64,000 nt of DNA from Cristatella mucedo (lineage: Eukaryota > Bryozoa > Phylactolaemata > Cristatellidae). Below, in pieces: positions 1 through 11,682 of the stretch. Where the stretch lies: contig WPIO01000150.1 in assembly GCA_009760855.2 (NCBI GenBank), positions 267,501 to 331,500 on the forward strand, read 5' to 3'. Under the pieces are notes generated by a model, which was not told the DNA's origin, ran no database searches, and worked only from the letters and a program-made list of their open reading frames with translations. The number at the start of each line of letters is the position of its first letter. Position 1 is the stretch's first letter. The position numbers and the translations under genes were made by a program.

Positions 1-49
1 TGTTGTGCACACGGGACGCATACCATTTCCAAGATATGCACATGCGAAA
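1..49 (+). CDS. possible tail of an EGF-like exon at the left edge
   Basis: Frame 1 reads two cysteines, then a CxC pair (ICTCE), and meets a stop at 58-60. This resembles the second half of an EGF-like domain. A GT at 50-51 after 'gaaa' would give a phase-1 donor, matching the next exon at 578. The donor (GTCGTA) is poor and the start is off the window. It could equally be chance. Confidence 0.2.
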
Positions 50-577
50 GTCGTAACTAGTGCTTTCGAGAAATTTAGCTTGCCAACATTCGTTGGTGTC
101 ACTATTAGCCTTAGCACAAAATTAGCTCGTTTATTAACAAAATGACCCTATTTGATGGTTAAAACTGGTTTAAAGGCAAAATATATCTTCTTAAACCTAT
201 GTGCATTTTAGAACTGGGAATAGCATACTGTAATCAACACAAATTTAGTCACGCTTCCCTGCCGTTCCTTCTAGGCATCCCAGAGGCAGGTCATAGCCGC
301 CCACCAAGAATTCCAGATAACCCTTTGAGCAGACTAAGAGTCAGATGAAAGCGGCATCTCTTTCTAATCGAAAAAGCTCGTCGAGTGCTTGCATTGTTGA
401 GATTTACTGTAGTCTTACCTATTTGGTATACTGAAGTTACTGCAAACAACAGAGGCCGATTGTCGAACTGGCATGCCTAGTCAAGCTTCAATACTCAATC
501 GCAAGCAAGGCAATAGTACGGCCAGAAATTTGCTTCGTCAGGCTGAAGCACCCTCAGATACTCCTGAATTCTTTCAG

Positions 578-700
578 AAGTCGATTACTGCAAATCATTG
601 AGCCCGTGTGAATCTCAATGCTCATGTCACAACCAAGGAGCAGGCTTTTGGTGCGACTGCCCGACCGAGCCAGTCGGACCAGCGGCACAGCCTAACCAAG
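578..700 (+). CDS. gene A exon: Cys-rich EGF-like module 1
   Basis: This is a 123-bp exon between a good acceptor (ttctttcag) and a GTGAAC donor, phase 1 on both sides. The translation has the spacing C-x5-C-x3-C-x-C-x8-C-x-C, with core CSCHNQGAGFWCDCP. This is EGF-like in size and exon phase, but the cysteine spacing is not canonical EGF and I do not recognise the exact family. The same exon, also 123 bp, occurs inverted at 49065-49187, and the following intron is 209 bp here against 208 bp there. The conserved length, phase and cysteines in both copies argue that it is a real exon. Extracellular location is inferred from the family type. Confidence 0.72.
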
Positions 701-909
701 GTGAACTAGTCACTCTTTATCCAGTAGATGCATATTTTAAAGTAACGACTGCTCATGGTGCAGCTTCTTTTTTCTGAGCATGGTGGTGTATTTAGAGACC
801 GGAATCGTAAACGTAGAACTGATATGTGCTTGCTCTGCTGATTGAACCAATAATAGCTAATCCTTCATTGATACCCTACTTTATTCAAGGTGTGTCTGCA
901 TTCGCCTAG

Positions 910-1032
910 GATCTAAATGCAAGATTCCGGACTACTGCCACAATGGGGGCTCATGCTATGAGCTATATGACAACGAAGTACTATGCATGTGTATGCCGGG
1001 TTGGACAGGAACGCGATGCAAAAATCAGGATG
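910..1032 (+). CDS. gene A exon: EGF-like domain 2
   Basis: This is a 123-bp exon with acceptor 'cgcctag' at 909 and consensus donor GTAAGT at 1033, phase 1 on both sides. It encodes a textbook EGF-like domain: YCHNGGSC, eight residues, then CMC, then PGWTGTRC. All six cysteines and the GW.G turn are present. There is no N-terminal D-x-(N/D)-E calcium-binding signature. EGF domains of this kind form disulphide-locked units in secreted or surface proteins. The minus-strand copy at 48737-48856 is its closest relative in the window. Confidence 0.82.
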
Positions 1033-1849
1033 GTAAGTATCGCCGTACTCTGACCAAGAGGCAACTGCATGAGAATGAAAGCTGGTGAGACTATGCATCA
1101 TGAGCAGAATAGGACTCCTGTCAAATCCTTTGGAAGAAACTCTGCTTGAATGGATCTCCTGAAGGCCGCTGACCGTTATAAATTCCTTCACGAAATCCCC
1201 AATTGAAACAGTCAATAGCCACTATAGCTCAGTACCAGTTACACTACATTCAGCTGGCTAAATGATAAGCACTCAAGAAATAAATGAAGATAAATAGTGT
1301 CAAAAGCTAATAAGTGATACAGCTCAACAAGCAGTGGCACTCTAGTTAGGTCAGTATTACTGAGAATATTATCCTACAGTTGCAGCTCTTCTGAATTGAT
1401 GATGAGATTCGCTTTAAAACCTGGTTGAAACTTATTTTATTGATTACAAGTGTTAATATGTCTTTCAAGTCATCTATGCAATATTAAGATGGTCTTGAAA
1501 TAGACATAATTAACTGGGGTGGCATGAGTTCTGCTTGTCTAATGTCAAGTTCACGATCTGTGTGAAACATGAGCATCCTTGATTGAATATGCCTAAAATC
1601 TGAGTTGAAGTTAGTTCAAGAAGGTGGCAGAATATTTGCATCCCATTTGGATGACTGTACATCTCGAGTCTCAGCAGCTAGTTCTCCCTGAATTGGAATA
1701 TTAGTTTCGCATTAAGGCAGCAGTTGCAGTTTCAAGTCGAAATGTGAGGTAGATTAAGGGTGATCATTTCTGATGCTCCCTAACTTTAATATTCTACTTA
1801 ACCGGCATCACTCGTATTACTACTGCTTAGGCCTGTGTCTGCCTTAATG
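1033..1849. other. intron sequence, nothing recognised
   Basis: Starts with the GTAAGT donor of the EGF exon. No further domain or repeat identified. Confidence 0.5.
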
Positions 1850-2400
1850 AATGTTTCTCAATTTTAGGTCACTTCATTCTTTGGCTCCCGCCTATCTCTC
1901 AGATCTACTCCCTCACCAGGCCCAGCATCGTACCACCCACTTTTTGGAATCTAACAGTCTACCAATATCTCATACAAACCTCAAATCCAGTGGAGACCCT
2001 GCATTTAGCTCGTATGCTCCCAAAGCCTGGAAATCACTCCCGACTTGCGTCAGAACTTCCCCTGACTTGACAACATCTCGAAAGAACTTAAAAACACAAA
2101 CATTTAGGACAGCATTTAGTGGGTCCCTTCGATTCATCCTTCATTTGCTTCTGTGTGATGACACTGTGCATGCTGCCACTAACTACATTTGCATTCTGAC
2201 CTTTGCAGGTCACCCATAACCATGTAATTCATCTTTTTGTTCATCAAGCATGATACTACTCACAATTCAATTGCATTTTCCTTTGCAGCAAATGTAAAGC
2301 GTCTAGAAACAGATTTAGTTCTCTCATGGTGCTTTATCAAGTGCATTATTGTTATTAGTATTATTAATTGTTTTAGTCATACAAGCTAAGAAGCGACTTC
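1850..2400 (+). mobile_element. LINE-A, 3' end fragment
   Basis: The frame contains RSLHSLAPAYLSDLLPHQA and later SSYAPKAWKSLP, the C-terminal tail of a CR1/L2/Jockey-type LINE ORF2. The conserved 3' UTR follows, with the stem-loop (cgtctagaaacagatttagttctct) and a tail of ATT-like repeats near 2345-2366. It is 5'-truncated and sense to gene A. Confidence 0.8.
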
Positions 2401-2649
2401 AATTAGCCATGCTGGATCGAGTTATGTCCTACAAAAAGGGAAGTCTCATTATTTGCCCAGTAGAAACTTTTGAATGCCCAATGGAGCTGTATTAAGCTTC
2501 GAGGTTTTTGGAGCAACATTGCAAACTTTCATGGGATTTCAGGAAAAAAGTCATGTGATTATACATGGGAGAGCGTGCTCATGTTCACAAAGGCATGGTT
2601 CGCTTGATTGACTGCACAGAAAGTGCAGCTAAATGGGATGAAGGCGTCA

Positions 2650-2832
2650 CTCACGGAAATCCATGATGGCACACTAGGTGGGGCGGTTGCTTTCACGACC
2701 TCGGTCCCGAGGTTGTGGGTTGAATTCCTGTGGTGGGCGGTCCTTTATCCCCACTGCAAGCAGTGGTGATAGCCATAAAGGCTCTTCTGTCGCTATACAA
2801 AAAGAGGCTGTTTAATCAGGTAGGATTTACTT
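2650..2832 (+). mobile_element. SINE-2 copy
   Basis: A tRNA-like head has a B-box-like 'gtgggttgaattcctg', then gtgggcggtccttta, ctgcaagcagtggtgata and a 3' end gaggctgtttaatcaggta. The same ordered blocks recur at 3185, 36088, 48152, 51070, 52995 and 58240. Confidence 0.7.
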
Positions 2833-3184
2833 ATTTATTTTTATTCACAAGTAGTATGCATGTTCTGAATGCCTAAGGAGATCAGCCACTGCTTTTTACT
2901 TTTTAATAGCAGCCATCCCTTGAAATATTGTATCACCTGTCGACTACAGATCAGGAAATATTTATTGGGAGCTGTGAAAAAGTTGTGGAGGTCGCTGTGA
3001 CGTGCTGCTGAACTTCAACATACATTCAAAGCTGAATATTGTATATTACCTTTCTGATCACAGTTGGTGAGAACTATGAGTGCTTATTAAACTTCTCTTC
3101 TATGCCCAGCCCCTCCCGTGCTCATTGTCGCTTTGCGTAGGAGCTTTAGTACTGGTAGTTCCTTTAGTACTAGTAGCTATCGCT

Positions 3185-3322
3185 CAGAAGGTAGGGTGCT
3201 CCCTCTTCGCGACCGATGTCGTGGATTTAAGACATCACATTAGGCGATTCTTTATTGCCAACGGCAAGCAGCATCTGTTTAAACTCATCTTCAACTATAA
3301 AAATAAGGCTGTTAAATGAGCT
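3185..3322 (+). mobile_element. SINE-2 copy, degraded
   Basis: It has the same block order as the copy at 2650: a head gggtgctccctcttcgcgac, a middle caagcagcatctgtt and a tail aaggctgttaaatgagct. It is more diverged. Confidence 0.5.
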
Positions 3323-3329
3323 GGTCTTT

Positions 3330-4330
3330 TTATATTCAGGTTGTCCGAGCAATTCTAGGGGCCGTGCAGTAAGTAACTACCTCATCTGACAGACCAGGAG
3401 AAGTCTGGACACTAATAGTGAACAGAGGGCCCCCAGGCAATACCCTGAGCTCGAGTCGCCAGCCTAGTTTCATTCGTGTCAAAGGAGGTTTCTGATCTCC
3501 GTATTGCATAATGAACGGGTGGTTTCGTTGCCAGTTTACTAGTTAATCAGTGTATTAAGAATCTAGTTCAACTTCATACGGTTTTCACAGTCATCGATCT
3601 CTCATGGGCCCTGGAGCTACTGTCAAGAAATCTTTGTGCTGGCGCTATGCTGGCTCTTAAAATGAAAGGTGATTCCAACTGGCCTGGCTGGTGCGCTCGT
3701 CGGTGTGTGGTCTAGTGCTGCATGCCAGCTTACCCCCCCCCCAGTCTCACCCTGCCAACCCCAGGTTTATCAGTGGCTTATAATCTCTTTCCTGATGAGC
3801 AGCTTGTGACCAGGTGGGCTGAGTCGTCGAGGCTCTGGTTCTCTCTGTTCTTTCTTGCATGAACAGGCTGCTAAGTGACCCGGCTCTGGCCGGAACGTTC
3901 TGGAGAGCTCAGGGTTCTGTCATTTCAATGGTTTGCTGATTTAAAAGCTTTAAGAGTGTAGTGTTAGAACAGCCAAGGTGGCTCTTACAACCACAGGCAG
4001 TGGGCACTAGAAGAGCTGGAAGCTGAGATCTTGGAGTGAAGAGCTAGCTAGCAACTAATGCCTAGGCTGATCCGGAGACAAGGCCCAGCTCATCCTTCAG
4101 ACAACCCATTAGCCTCGCACCCTATACAGGGTGCTGTCTTACGGCTTCCAAAAGCTGCTATATCTCTTCTGCCAAGCCGCCCACCTCCATCATCGGGTGC
4201 AACCAATCAAGTACTGAATTGACTGGTGCCAGAAATAGCTGGCTGGCCAGGGCAGCTCTGAGATGCTGCCATAGCCAGATGGACGCCCAGAAAAAGCCAG
4301 AGGAATGCTGGCTGCAAAGCTTTATGATTA
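3330..4330. other. unassigned intron sequence
   Basis: Somewhat GC-richer, with a run of nine C at about 3734. No coding, RNA or repeat feature recognised. Confidence 0.4.
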
Positions 4331-4336
4331 TGCAAT

Positions 4337-4850
4337 ACTGCACTTGATAAAGCGCCCTCAGAGAGCTCAATCTCTTTCTAGGCGCTTTACAATTGCTGCA
4401 AAGGAATCACGATCGAATGATGAGTGGTATCATGCTTGATAAACAACATGAATAACATGGTTAGGGTGACATGCACAAGGTCAGCTTGCAAGTGTGGTTA
4501 GTGGCAGCATGCACAGTGTCAGCACGTATTAGCATGTATTTTTATTAAGTGCATTATTATCAATATTATTATAAACACATAAAAGACGAATCACAGGGAC
4601 CCACTAAATGCTGTCACAAATAGGTGCGTCTTTAATTGTTTTTTAAATGTGGTCAAGTCAGGGAATGTCATTACGAAAGTCGGGAGTCAGTTCCAGGCTT
4701 TTGGGAGCATACAAACTAAATGTACGGCCTGAAAAAGGATGATTTGAGGTTTGTACGAGATATAGGTAAACAGTTAGTTTCAAAAAAGCGGGTGGTATGA
4801 TAATTGGCCAGGTGTGGGAGTAGATCTGATAGGTAGGTCTCCATCCAGTG
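4337..4850 (-). mobile_element. LINE-A, 3' end fragment
   Basis: Read on the minus strand this is the LINE-A C-terminal tail (LSDLLPHLANYHTTRFFETN), then the 3' UTR and stem-loop at the low-coordinate end (cttgataaagcgccctcaga). It abuts a LINE-B 3' end at about 4903. A small ATT-rich insertion sits at about 4540-4575. Confidence 0.8.
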
Positions 4851-4902
4851 CTCAACTGCTGCAGAGTCACATTCCCTTACAACTGGGCTTGCTAATACAA
4901 AT

Positions 4903-5175
4903 AGGTAATGTAATGTAATGTATCTCCGTCTGTAACTCCACAAAGTCATAAAGACCATGTGGGTGTTACGCAGGAGAGTTTTGTATAGCACATCCACAGC
5001 CTAAGCGGCTTTCGGTACGCATTCGGTAGCCAACAGACTTCGCCTCACACAACAAAGAGAAAGTGGGAAGCATAGCAGAGTCAGGAGAGCAGTTGAGGTA
5101 GTGAGTAGCATAAAATTAGCTGCTCAGAATCGCTGAAAAGGATGTGCCATAGTCGGCAGTAGGAGAGTAGTACAA
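4903..5175 (-). mobile_element. LINE-B, 3' end with TTACA-type tail
   Basis: The sequence is homologous to 47277-47545 and 31435-31720, and to the reverse complement of 39000-39270. The tail is the repeat taatgtaatgtaatgta on the plus strand, that is (TTACA)n on the element strand. The C-terminal residues KSVGYRM-type codons and the stop are recognisable. It is next to the LINE-A fragment at 4337-4850 in the same orientation. Confidence 0.75.
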
Positions 5176-5899
5176 TATTTGCAGAAGCATGGTTGACGGG
5201 TTTGTTTATCATGACATGGTGGCAACAAATATTCGAAAGGTACTGATACACTCTGTCACAACAAGAGAGATTCCACCGCCAGAATCGATAGCAGAAACAG
5301 AGCCATCAATGCTGTATTCTGTGGTTTAATAATCTACTAATCCCGCTGGCTTCCACTCAGCTGTTTCAGTGACCTGAAGTTTTTAAGTATGCATCTAATC
5401 ATTCAGTAATAAAGCACTGTCTTCAGGGCTGATGACCCTACTGCTGCCAGGCCCCAAGAAGAGACTGATAGACATATACCGCATAGTCCATTAACGCGAC
5501 CTTAAGCAAGGTTTTTGAAAGCCGTTGCCCAGAAGCCTAAGAGAATCATATGGGAAATGTCCTAAAAACTATAGGTAATGCTGAGTTGTCCTTCGTCAAT
5601 AGAACCACAGAGGCTTCTAGATTTTTCACAATTTATTTCGGAAAATTTACATTGCTTTGATGCTTGCATTCTAAGCAGCTTTATAACATCCCTTTGTTAC
5701 TCAGGCCAGATCGCTAGTAAAGGCAATATTCATTTCGTTTTCATCTTGATCTTCGCCATTTAAAAAAATCTCGCTTTCTGAAAGCAGTTGAGATGAAGGT
5801 TGGGGTAGCGAGATACCGTGCGAGTTTTAACTTGTGAGTGGCCTTCAAAGGATTCACTGATTTTGAAAAGTCGATCACTGTTTATGATCGCTTGCAAAA

Positions 5900-6900
5900 T
5901 TTGTTCCATGATTTACATTCAATAATAAGCCTTCGACGCTCGGTTAATCTCTTGATCAAATGGTTCAATCGCAGCTGTTATAATTGGTTGCATAAACATG
6001 ATTATATTAATTTTGAACTAAGTATCGATTGTATGGCACGGAGCGTTACCTACGAACATGAGAATTTTCTGTCTATTAAACTCTCGATTAATGTTTTGCA
6101 AAATATACGTCCAGATTTTTCTGTTCATCCACGATTTATGATAGGCGTATAACGGCATTCGCGGTATGGTTCTATGGAAGCATCTGGGCGTCTCAAATTT
6201 TGAAAGAACCAAGACGTTTTTCTCGATTCCTGTGCTATTGCAGAGAAATATGATGGTTAGATGGTTCTTTTGGACTTTTCAGCCAATCGGACTGATCAAT
6301 CTGACCAATCTCTAACTGCAGCTAACATGCGAATCAGCGTGGCTTTGTGAAACAATTCCGATTCCTCCACATTTAAAAAATCATTTGGGGCGAATCCATC
6401 GATTTGACCAGGCAATATTGCTTTGATTTCTTGTTCGGCACCCTTTCGTCCGCGACAGCTGGTTAGCCATGAATGAGCTTCAACCCAGTTTTATGTCTCT
6501 TGTTGAATCGATAAAGCTAAGCATTCAATGGTTCGTTTGTCACATGAGAGCATACTCGCCAATTTACGAGCTTTTCCATACTTAATCGTCCGTTAATCGA
6601 AGCGTTTTAAACCCGTATTGATTGAAACCAAATGAAAATGCTTTCTCAAATTACTCTCAATTAGAATTCAACTGAAGTATTCGATTTAAATTCCCAGTTG
6701 CCACTGCTTTCTCTTGAATTTTATCATCTTTCCTTTTGATTTCGGAATTCATTCATGGATCACTATTGAATTGAACCTCAACGTCGTCCGGCTCGCTCGT
6801 CTTTAACGTAAAAAAATATCGAGTCGTTCTTTCACAACCATAGTCTTCAGCTTCTTCAGTTCCTTTTCCGCAGTGATTGAAAATGCAAGGCAGATGTTCA
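5900..6900 (-). mobile_element. Tigger/pogo-type transposase relic
   Basis: Minus-strand translation shows the ordered blocks of a DDE_1 (Tigger/jerky, pogo group of Tc1/mariner) transposase. FLNVEESELFHKAT at about 6350-6380 corresponds to the first catalytic block (normally N-x-D-E-T-G-L-F). KFETPRCF and HKSWMNRKIW follow, and ILMFVGNAPCH at 6018-6212 corresponds to the second block (normally LLxxDNxxxH). Near 5930-5990, IEPFDQEINRASKAYY corresponds to the P-L-D-Q-G-I block. Catalytic Asp residues appear replaced (E and G), and there are stops and frameshifts, so it is inactive. The inverted terminal repeats were not located. It sits in a gene A intron. Confidence 0.72.
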
Positions 6901-7650
6901 TAATTTACTAATAAGAATTTACGTTATTGCTGGTTACATTATTTGGAATAGTCTAATTTGGATAAACAATATGCAAACTTTCCGATCCGTCCGTATTCTT
7001 GCCAAGAACTCCTTTGCTCGATTTACTTAATCGATCAAAGGATTGGAAAGATGAGAAAAATTGTTGAATATACTAGACTTTTAACATTTGTGTCAGAGGA
7101 AAACTGAAGAACCTACGTAACATGTATTATTGAACAACACATCTCGCCGACTCATCACAATACCACAGCCGTCTCGTGGGGCCATGCATGTCCTCTTCTA
7201 CCACTGTAAGTGACTACACCTGCGGATATGCCTCTTCTTGTGCTGGCTAAAACCGTTCATACTACTCGAGCAGTCGATAAGCATGACGTCGCCCCAGCAA
7301 ACACATTAACAATACCCGAACACAAGCAAAAAATACCTAAAGAATAATTACATGAATCACAAACCTCAATTTTTATATTAGTTTACGCAGTAAGGCACTT
7401 TGGTTATACGAAATCAATGTATTATGTTACGAGTTGTTTATGAGTGAGGGGAAATGACTTGCCTATAACTGAGGCTCTCCATGAGTTAAAAAATGGGACA
7501 AGAAATCAAGACGCGGCCAGAGTTTTCTTATATCAAGATTTTCTTATGAGCGAGTTGCTTAACCGATGTTGACTGTATCTATCAAAAAATATCCCAACTT
7601 GACTAAGCGTTGAATCGCTCTCTCATCTGACATAAACTGTTTAGCTACGC
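6901..7650. other. unassigned sequence next to the Tigger relic
   Basis: May include the transposon's 5' part and terminal repeat; I could not delimit them. Confidence 0.3.
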
Positions 7651-7659
7651 TCAGTACCA

Positions 7660-7770
7660 CTCTGAAATTCGCATGCTTCCAAAAATCTGGAACTCGCTCC
7701 CGACTGAGGTCACATCATACCCTGATGTGACGAAATTGAAATAGAACCTAAAACGCACCTATTCTCCACA
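7660..7770 (+). mobile_element. LINE-A fragment
   Basis: A short stretch reads RMLPKIWNSLPTEV and a following DVTKLK segment, the late C-terminus of LINE-A ORF2, ended by stops. It has no visible 3' tail. Confidence 0.6.
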
Positions 7771-8370
7771 TAATTAGCTGGATCATGGTGATTCGTCCGT
7801 TGTTATAGTTTGTGTCTAGATACTGGGCATGCTACGCCTAATCAATGATACTCTCATATTATCCTTTAAGAGACCCTTTAAAAAATACTGAGAGACAGGT
7901 CTGCAGCACAGGTTGAAGAAAATATCACAAGCATATCTAATCGACAGAAATCCTCTTATTTTAATGGACCAGTGACATACAATCTTTTCAAATGTACGAG
8001 TCATTGGTTCCTAATTTTGGCGAAGTTCCAACAGTTTAAATGTAAGGACTTACATAGGTGTACATGTGAAACGATGAACGCCCACATGTAGATTGTGAGA
8101 GGCGTACCCTGTCGCCCACTCCGGAGTGATTCGCAATACGAGTTTGCTATAAGTCACTTGCCCAACCTAGAGATTTTTTCAAGATCCAGCCTATCGTAAC
8201 CTCGAGGGTTGCGAGTTTGTTGGCTGCCACTAGATCGAATCACTGATCACCAATAGCATATTTTACCGAACTGCATTCTTTGGTGCACACTAGTGCTGCC
8301 CACCTATATCAATCTTATTCCCAAGCTTCTCGCAAACTCACAGAGATAAACACTTTTACAAGGAAATTTC

Positions 8371-9024
8371 TCTCCCTACTTAGGTCACCCGTGTCTATAC
8401 TGCTGATCAACCCTCCTGCAGGTAAACAAGGGCCCGGAACAAATCCCATGACTTTCAATAATGATTAAAACGTCCATCAGCCTCCGCAGAAAGTCCTTTT
8501 GTCCAGATCATTACTTCTAACTGGTCCATGGCTACTAACCACGATTAAATATTAAATTAGGTAGCGCAAGCTTTGCTTGCATGAAGTCGCTTTGACTTTT
8601 TTATACTATGCAAGATTGCTTTAGCCTCATTGACTATTTTAGGTAGGTCTTCGAGAAGTGCTAACAAGAATGGCTTAATGCAGCTTCTTGGAACCTCTTG
8701 ATTAGCGTAAGAATTGCAAATTGAAGAGGCATTTCATAGCACAGCATCTGCTCCGTAGTAGCTTTGAGTTTATGAAAATTATATCGTTGAGTTTTTTCCA
8801 AATTACTCTCCGATTATCTTTTAAGAGACCTTTCAAAAAAGTAATGAGAGTTTACCCATGTCTATGCCGGGAATGATAATATCCTGCAGGTAGACGAAGG
8901 ACTAAATACAAAATCCTATCATTTGTGACAATGATTCAATTTTGCATCGGCCTCCACAGAAAGTCCTTAGGCCCCGATCGTTACTTCTCAGTTGTCCATA
9001 GCTACTAACCACATCGGTCTTCAG
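8371..9024 (+). repeat. diverged direct repeat pair
   Basis: Segments 8371-8556 and 8843-9024 align: cccgtgtctatact / cccatgtctatgcc, cctgcaggtaaacaagg / cctgcaggtagacgaagg, cctccgcagaaagtcctt / cctccacagaaagtcctt, ggctactaaccac / agctactaaccac. A further shared piece, tatcctttaagagaccc near 7859, matches tatcttttaagagacct near 8815. I recognise no coding capacity. Confidence 0.6.
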
Positions 9025-9302
9025 CTTCTACTTTACTAAGAGGCAGGTAAACTGACGGCAGTTTTGCTAAACGAAACCAATCCCTCCTTTGGCTTCCTCA
9101 CTGCTGGTGGGTGACCCAACATTCCAACCGAGCCCTAAATCCTACCTGTGCTTGAGCAATATGATGATAGCACTAAGAAAAATTATAGTTCCAAATTAGT
9201 GGTGACGCAATGATCAAGAGAATGGCTGGAGCTAGACTGATATTCGGAGCAGCACTGCTACAGCGTGGCGTGGCATTGGCTACAGCTAGTGGCGATGCTC
9301 AG

Positions 9303-9486
9303 CAGCAGCATGAATCCCTGCGCTCAAGATGGTGTCTGTCGCATTGCTTATGAGGACATGGCCAGTTCATTCTTCGGTTCTCTCTGCGAAATCGGCTTCC
9401 TAGGGCCTAAAGTTGGGTCATCAAAACAAGCCTGCAATCCATTTGTGCTTCTGCGGAAATCCGAGTGCCAGCGATTGCAATCGAAA
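9303..9486 (+). CDS. possible further EGF-like exon in gene A
   Basis: The frame contains NPCAQDGVC followed by SSFFGSLCEIGFLG, which looks like an EGF-like domain with one cysteine of the CxC pair missing. It is flanked by CAG and by a weak GTGATA. The phase (2 at the start) does not fit the phase-1 pattern of the neighbouring exons. It may be a decayed or alternative exon, or chance. Confidence 0.28.
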
Positions 9487-9646
9487 GTGATATTTGAAAA
9501 TAAACGTATTTCCAACTTCACGGAAAACAGAAAATTTCAAAGCTCATTCTAGTCTAACAAAACGTCGATAGGGTCTACCATGGATGGCTTAAAATATTAA
9601 CTATATCGTTAACGAAAGACAGTAAAGATGAACTTTTCCTATATGC

Positions 9647-9785
9647 CGAGCTGGATTGGTCTAGTGGTTAAGGTGCTCGGCCCGACCAAGGTGTTCCGAG
9701 ATCTTGGGCTCGAGCTTTTTGGCATATGTAAAGCACCCGAATAGAGATTAAGTTATCTTAGGGTGCTATACATGCGAATCACATT
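9647..9785 (+). mobile_element. SINE-1 copy (tRNA-derived)
   Basis: Head gagctggattggtctagtgg (A-box-like), B-box-like cttgggctcgagc, then the tail aaagcacccgaatagag, attaagttatctt and agggtgctata. The tail is the same stem-loop as the 3' end of LINE-A. Confidence 0.75.
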
Positions 9786-9905
9786 TATCTCAGGAAGCTT
9801 AATTTGTCTTTCTTGAGCCCCATGGCAGAGGTAAAGCGCCGCGATTTACATTTACGTTTTCTTAAGTTGCTATGCAAATGAATTAATTTAATTATAATTA
9901 AAATT
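9786..9905 (+). mobile_element. SINE-1 tail remnant
   Basis: gccccatggcagaggtaaag, cgccgcgatttac, then cttaagttgctatgcaaatg and an aattaattt run match the 3' half of SINE-1. It lies directly behind the copy at 9647 in the same orientation. Confidence 0.5.
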
Positions 9906-10114
9906 TTCTATTTATTACTTTGATGCTTCCTTTGTTGCTCTAGCTCTTCTTTTCGTATACCTTATGTCTAATATTTTCTACTTGTCGTTGTCACGGTTTC
10001 ACTCTTTTCTCTTTTTATCAAAATTCTTCCTCTTTCTCCTACTCTCATGTATCATACTCCTATCTACCTTTCTCTCTAATAGTAATATTAATAATAAAAC
10101 ATTTTTAAATAGAG

Positions 10115-10630
10115 CCATAAAGGAACCCAATCTATTTCTATGAAGCTTACATTTGCCGAAAGAAAGCATGATTGAATGGTAGCAGATCGAGTGGTTGCAT
10201 GCTCAATGACAACAAGCCTAGCATAGATAGTTGTCATGCCCAGGGATGGTTAGTGACAGCATGCAGTGTCAGCATGCATAGGTGCATACATGTTGAATCT
10301 CATGTACCCACTAAACGCTGTGATAAATAGAAGCCTTTTTTCATTCTTTTTTTAATGGGTTGAGTCAAGGTACGTTAGGACGCAAGTCAGAGGTGAGTTC
10401 CAGGCTTTGCGAGCTCGGTCTCCAAAGGATTGGAGGCTTGTATGGTGTATAGGTAAACGATTAGATTCCAAAAAGCTGGTGGTACGACGGTTAGCATGAT
10501 AGGGCAGTAGATCTGATAGGTAGACTGGAGCTAAAGAATGAAGGGACCTAAAGTGAGTGACAGAATCTTAAAACCGATGCCGGCCTTGACTGGGAGCAAC
10601 TGCAGGTTGGCAATCCTTGCTTTGATCGCT
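10115..10630 (-). mobile_element. LINE-A, 3' end fragment
   Basis: Minus-strand copy of the LINE-A 3' UTR and the end of ORF2, recognised from gcatgcagtgtcagcatgca, tacccactaaacgctgtga and ggtggtacgacgg. It is diverged and has no open frame. Confidence 0.7.
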
Positions 10631-10639
10631 CCCAGCTAT

Positions 10640-11682
10640 CCAGCACATCAAGCTCTGTCGACTCCCTTGTATTATTGGAGGAGTCTACATCACTCAACGA
10701 TCCTTTTTTTAGTGCAGCCTCTTTTCCAGCGCCTTTTTAGTATTTTTTCCGATGTGCAAAACCGATCGTTCAAATTGATGTACATGAGTTTACTATTTTC
10801 TCAGGTCAACAATGAGAAATTAATAACAACCAGCAAATAGCCGGACACTAAGAATATTTGATGTCAAATTAAGTAGCAATATCAATGCCCAATGTTGTGG
10901 GAATATTTAGAGATCCATATTCATCATAAGTAATATAAGCCTTTCTGAGGTCACTCAATCCGTTTTGAGATTAAAGTTTTGCTGCATAGTCGAGGGCTGT
11001 GACGACCTTTATGGCTATGGTATTACATACCACTTCAAAGTAAAGTAACTTCCTAATGCTGCTACGGTTACATTGGCAAATCAAAGGATATCTGCCAATA
11101 CGGTGCTGTACTAAAGCATAATTTCAAGCAAGCCATTGCAGTCAATAGCAGTCTGGGTATAAGCCATTTTACGATGCTAACCACATTTTAAAGAGCTTCA
11201 TACCTGGTAATGTCCTGAAAATAAAGTACGAATTTATTTCAGGCAGACCAAATATCTGCTGAGATTCCCTCAAGACTCTTGTTAGATTTCAGTGTTTTCC
11301 TAGACCTTAGAAGCAAAGCAATCAAAATATAACATAAATCGGCCGAGTAGAAATCAGCAGATATTGGCATATTTGAAGTATGCTCTTTGCTAAGCATGCC
11401 AGCAACTGGGAATATTTTGCAGTCTGTAGAAACGTTGCTTTGTTTGACCAAGGCATACATTTGCTCTACAACACAGAGAATAATAGTTTGAGCCAATTTC
11501 AGTTAAATGTGGAACGTGCTGCTGTTAATTTGCATCACCCATGCTGGTCGTCTTGTGCATTCCATGTTGTCTTTTTAGCACAGTAGCAAGAGCAAAGCAG
11601 CAGCAGCTGGGTTTCAGCCGCTGCTTCGGTTTAGCTGGCCGCTGCATGCATAACGCATCCTACCCCTGGACGATGATGGCAG
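10640..11682. other. unassigned intron sequence before Ig1
   Basis: Short open frames on both strands here have no recognisable domains. Confidence 0.4.

Noticed and set aside
9647-9720. Functional tRNA gene
   Set aside because: A- and B-box-like sequences are present, but the sequence is repeated with a LINE-type tail and does not fold into a convincing cloverleaf. It is a SINE head.
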